Assembly (NCBI GenBank): GCA_002081555.1
Contig: MZNV01001581.1
Span: 1 to 21,099 of the forward strand
Source of the DNA: Protostelium mycophagum
Taxonomy: Eukaryota > Evosea > Variosea > Protosteliida > Protosteliaceae
Reading direction: 5' to 3'
DNA: 21,099 nt
Part shown: in pieces, positions 20,549 to 21,099 of the stretch
How positions within the stretch are numbered: position 1 is the stretch's first letter
How the letters are laid out: each line of letters opens with the position of its first letter
Position numbers and translations under genes: made by a program
The notes under the pieces: model-generated
Told to the model about the DNA's origin: nothing
What the model saw: the letters and a program-made list of their open reading frames with translations, nothing else
The model's database searches: none

Positions 20549-20943
20549 TTGAACTGAGTTTTGTCTTCTGGACGTGCTCTTTTTTTTCGTAAGGCATCAT
20601 ATCACGTTTCGTTTCGTTTCGTTTTATTCAAATGAGAAAGTGTAAATCACAAAAGTGAACCGGTTCCAATTTCCGTCTTGGCCAAAAAGGCCCTCATTCT
20701 AGATTTCATCGGTGGTAAAATCTTGGTAAAAGAGTTGTGGTGGGGGTGTGTTTGTTTCTCTTGGTCTTTTAAGTCTTTTTGGTCTCTTCTTTTCTGGTGT
20801 CATTTTGGTCTGTGTATCTCTGAGTATTTGTTGGATTTTCTTACCTCTTTGGGATTTTGGCTTGGTTTCAAAATTTAATCAAAGTCAATTGAGTGGCTAA
20901 AATGATAATATAATAAATTGTATTATATGTTGTTGTTTTTTTT
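20549..20943. other. Upstream region of the VMS1-like gene: CGTTT repeat and T/G-rich tract
   Basis: Four head-to-tail CGTTT units occur at about 20605-20624. From 20700 to 20870 the plus strand is strongly pyrimidine/GT-biased (many TTGGTCT and TTTTGG words). A 66-codon plus-strand frame (20678-20878) falls in this biased tract, is Trp/Phe/Leu-rich, and looks like composition rather than a gene. Confidence 0.5.
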
Positions 20944-21099
20944 TTAACTTCCTCTTTTCCTAAGGAGGTCTGTTTTGGGTAGACCGTAAATCCTCCCGGA
21001 CCCCGCAAAACGGGCTATCCAGAGGGTTGTCAACGGCATGTGCAACTGAATATTTATTTTGAGTGTGGAGGGGAGCGTATTACAGACGTAGAAATTTGT
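20944..21099 (-). CDS. Partial open frame at the right edge; possible 3' end of a LINE-like element or an unknown gene
   Basis: On the minus strand 52 codons are open from the edge (21099) to a TAA at 20946-20944, reading NFYVCNTLPSTLKIN and then RIYGLPKTDLLRKRGS. NTLPSTL faintly recalls the NSLP motif near the C-terminus of many LINE reverse-transcriptase proteins. Immediately after the stop come ten A residues and then CAACAACA, like the simple-repeat tail of a LINE. Both hints are weak: the upstream sequence is outside the window and the frame is short. It may equally be the last exon of an ordinary gene. Confidence 0.25.
   Translation of the reverse strand, partial: TNFYVCNTLPSTLKINIQLHMPLTTLWIARFAGSGRIYGLPKTDLLRKRGS

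Noticed and set aside
20678-20878. 66-codon plus-strand frame rich in Trp, Phe and Leu
   Set aside because: It follows the T/G compositional bias of the tract, with no splice context or similarity.

Overview
This window is nuclear DNA of a unicellular eukaryote with a compact, intron-rich genome. Nearly every gene is cut by GT-AG introns, mostly about 36-60 nt long, and intergenic gaps are often under 100 bp. Two intraflagellar-transport-related genes (a dynein-2 light chain of the TCTEX1D2/DYNLT2B type and IFT25) imply that the organism can build a cilium or flagellum. A steroid 5-alpha-reductase-like enzyme, a CipC (DUF3759) protein and a BLI-3-like flavoprotein add animal/protist-like and fungus-like flavours. 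My best guess is a free-living amoeboflagellate (Amoebozoa) or an early-branching opisthokont/chytrid-like lineage; the sequence alone does not decide.

Layout, left to right. 1-207: partial minus-strand exon of an unknown gene leaving the left edge. About 146-1000: a degenerate tandem array duplicating part of that gene. 1674-2308 (+): a small protein whose N-terminus is an AZUL zinc finger, normally found at the N-terminus of the E3 ligase UBE3A; no HECT domain follows. 2395-2905 (-): DYNLT2B. 3003-3649 (+): IFT25, head-to-head with DYNLT2B over 97 bp. 3946-7101 (+): acetyl-CoA synthetase, 17 exons. 7385-8243 (+): CipC/DUF3759 protein with a Gly/Asn/Gln-rich repeat N-terminus. 8748-9794 (-): steroid 5-alpha reductase family. 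10045-10637 (-): FMN-binding split-barrel stress protein. 10694-11392 or 11569 (+): basic protein with two SAP-like helices-and-turn motifs. 11945-13400 (-): spermidine synthase. 14458-19742 (+): a 1271-residue ABCG half transporter with a signal peptide and a long extracellular array of PSI-like Cys-rich modules, 29 exons. 19657-20548 (-): a VMS1/ANKZF1-like gene that looks cut short where it meets the ABCG 3' end. The right edge holds T-rich DNA and the end of another minus-strand open frame that could be a LINE 3' end.

The genes are mostly unrelated housekeeping or membrane functions and do not form an operon. The exception is the ciliary pair, which shares one short bidirectional promoter. 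The most notable items are the HECT-less AZUL protein, the PSI-module ABC transporter built from phase-1 exons, a short word (CGTTGTAGAT) that recurs in introns and often forms their 3' end, and the truncated VMS1-like gene. All exon borders were read by eye from frame, splice-site dinucleotides and family similarity; coordinates may be off by one or two bases.
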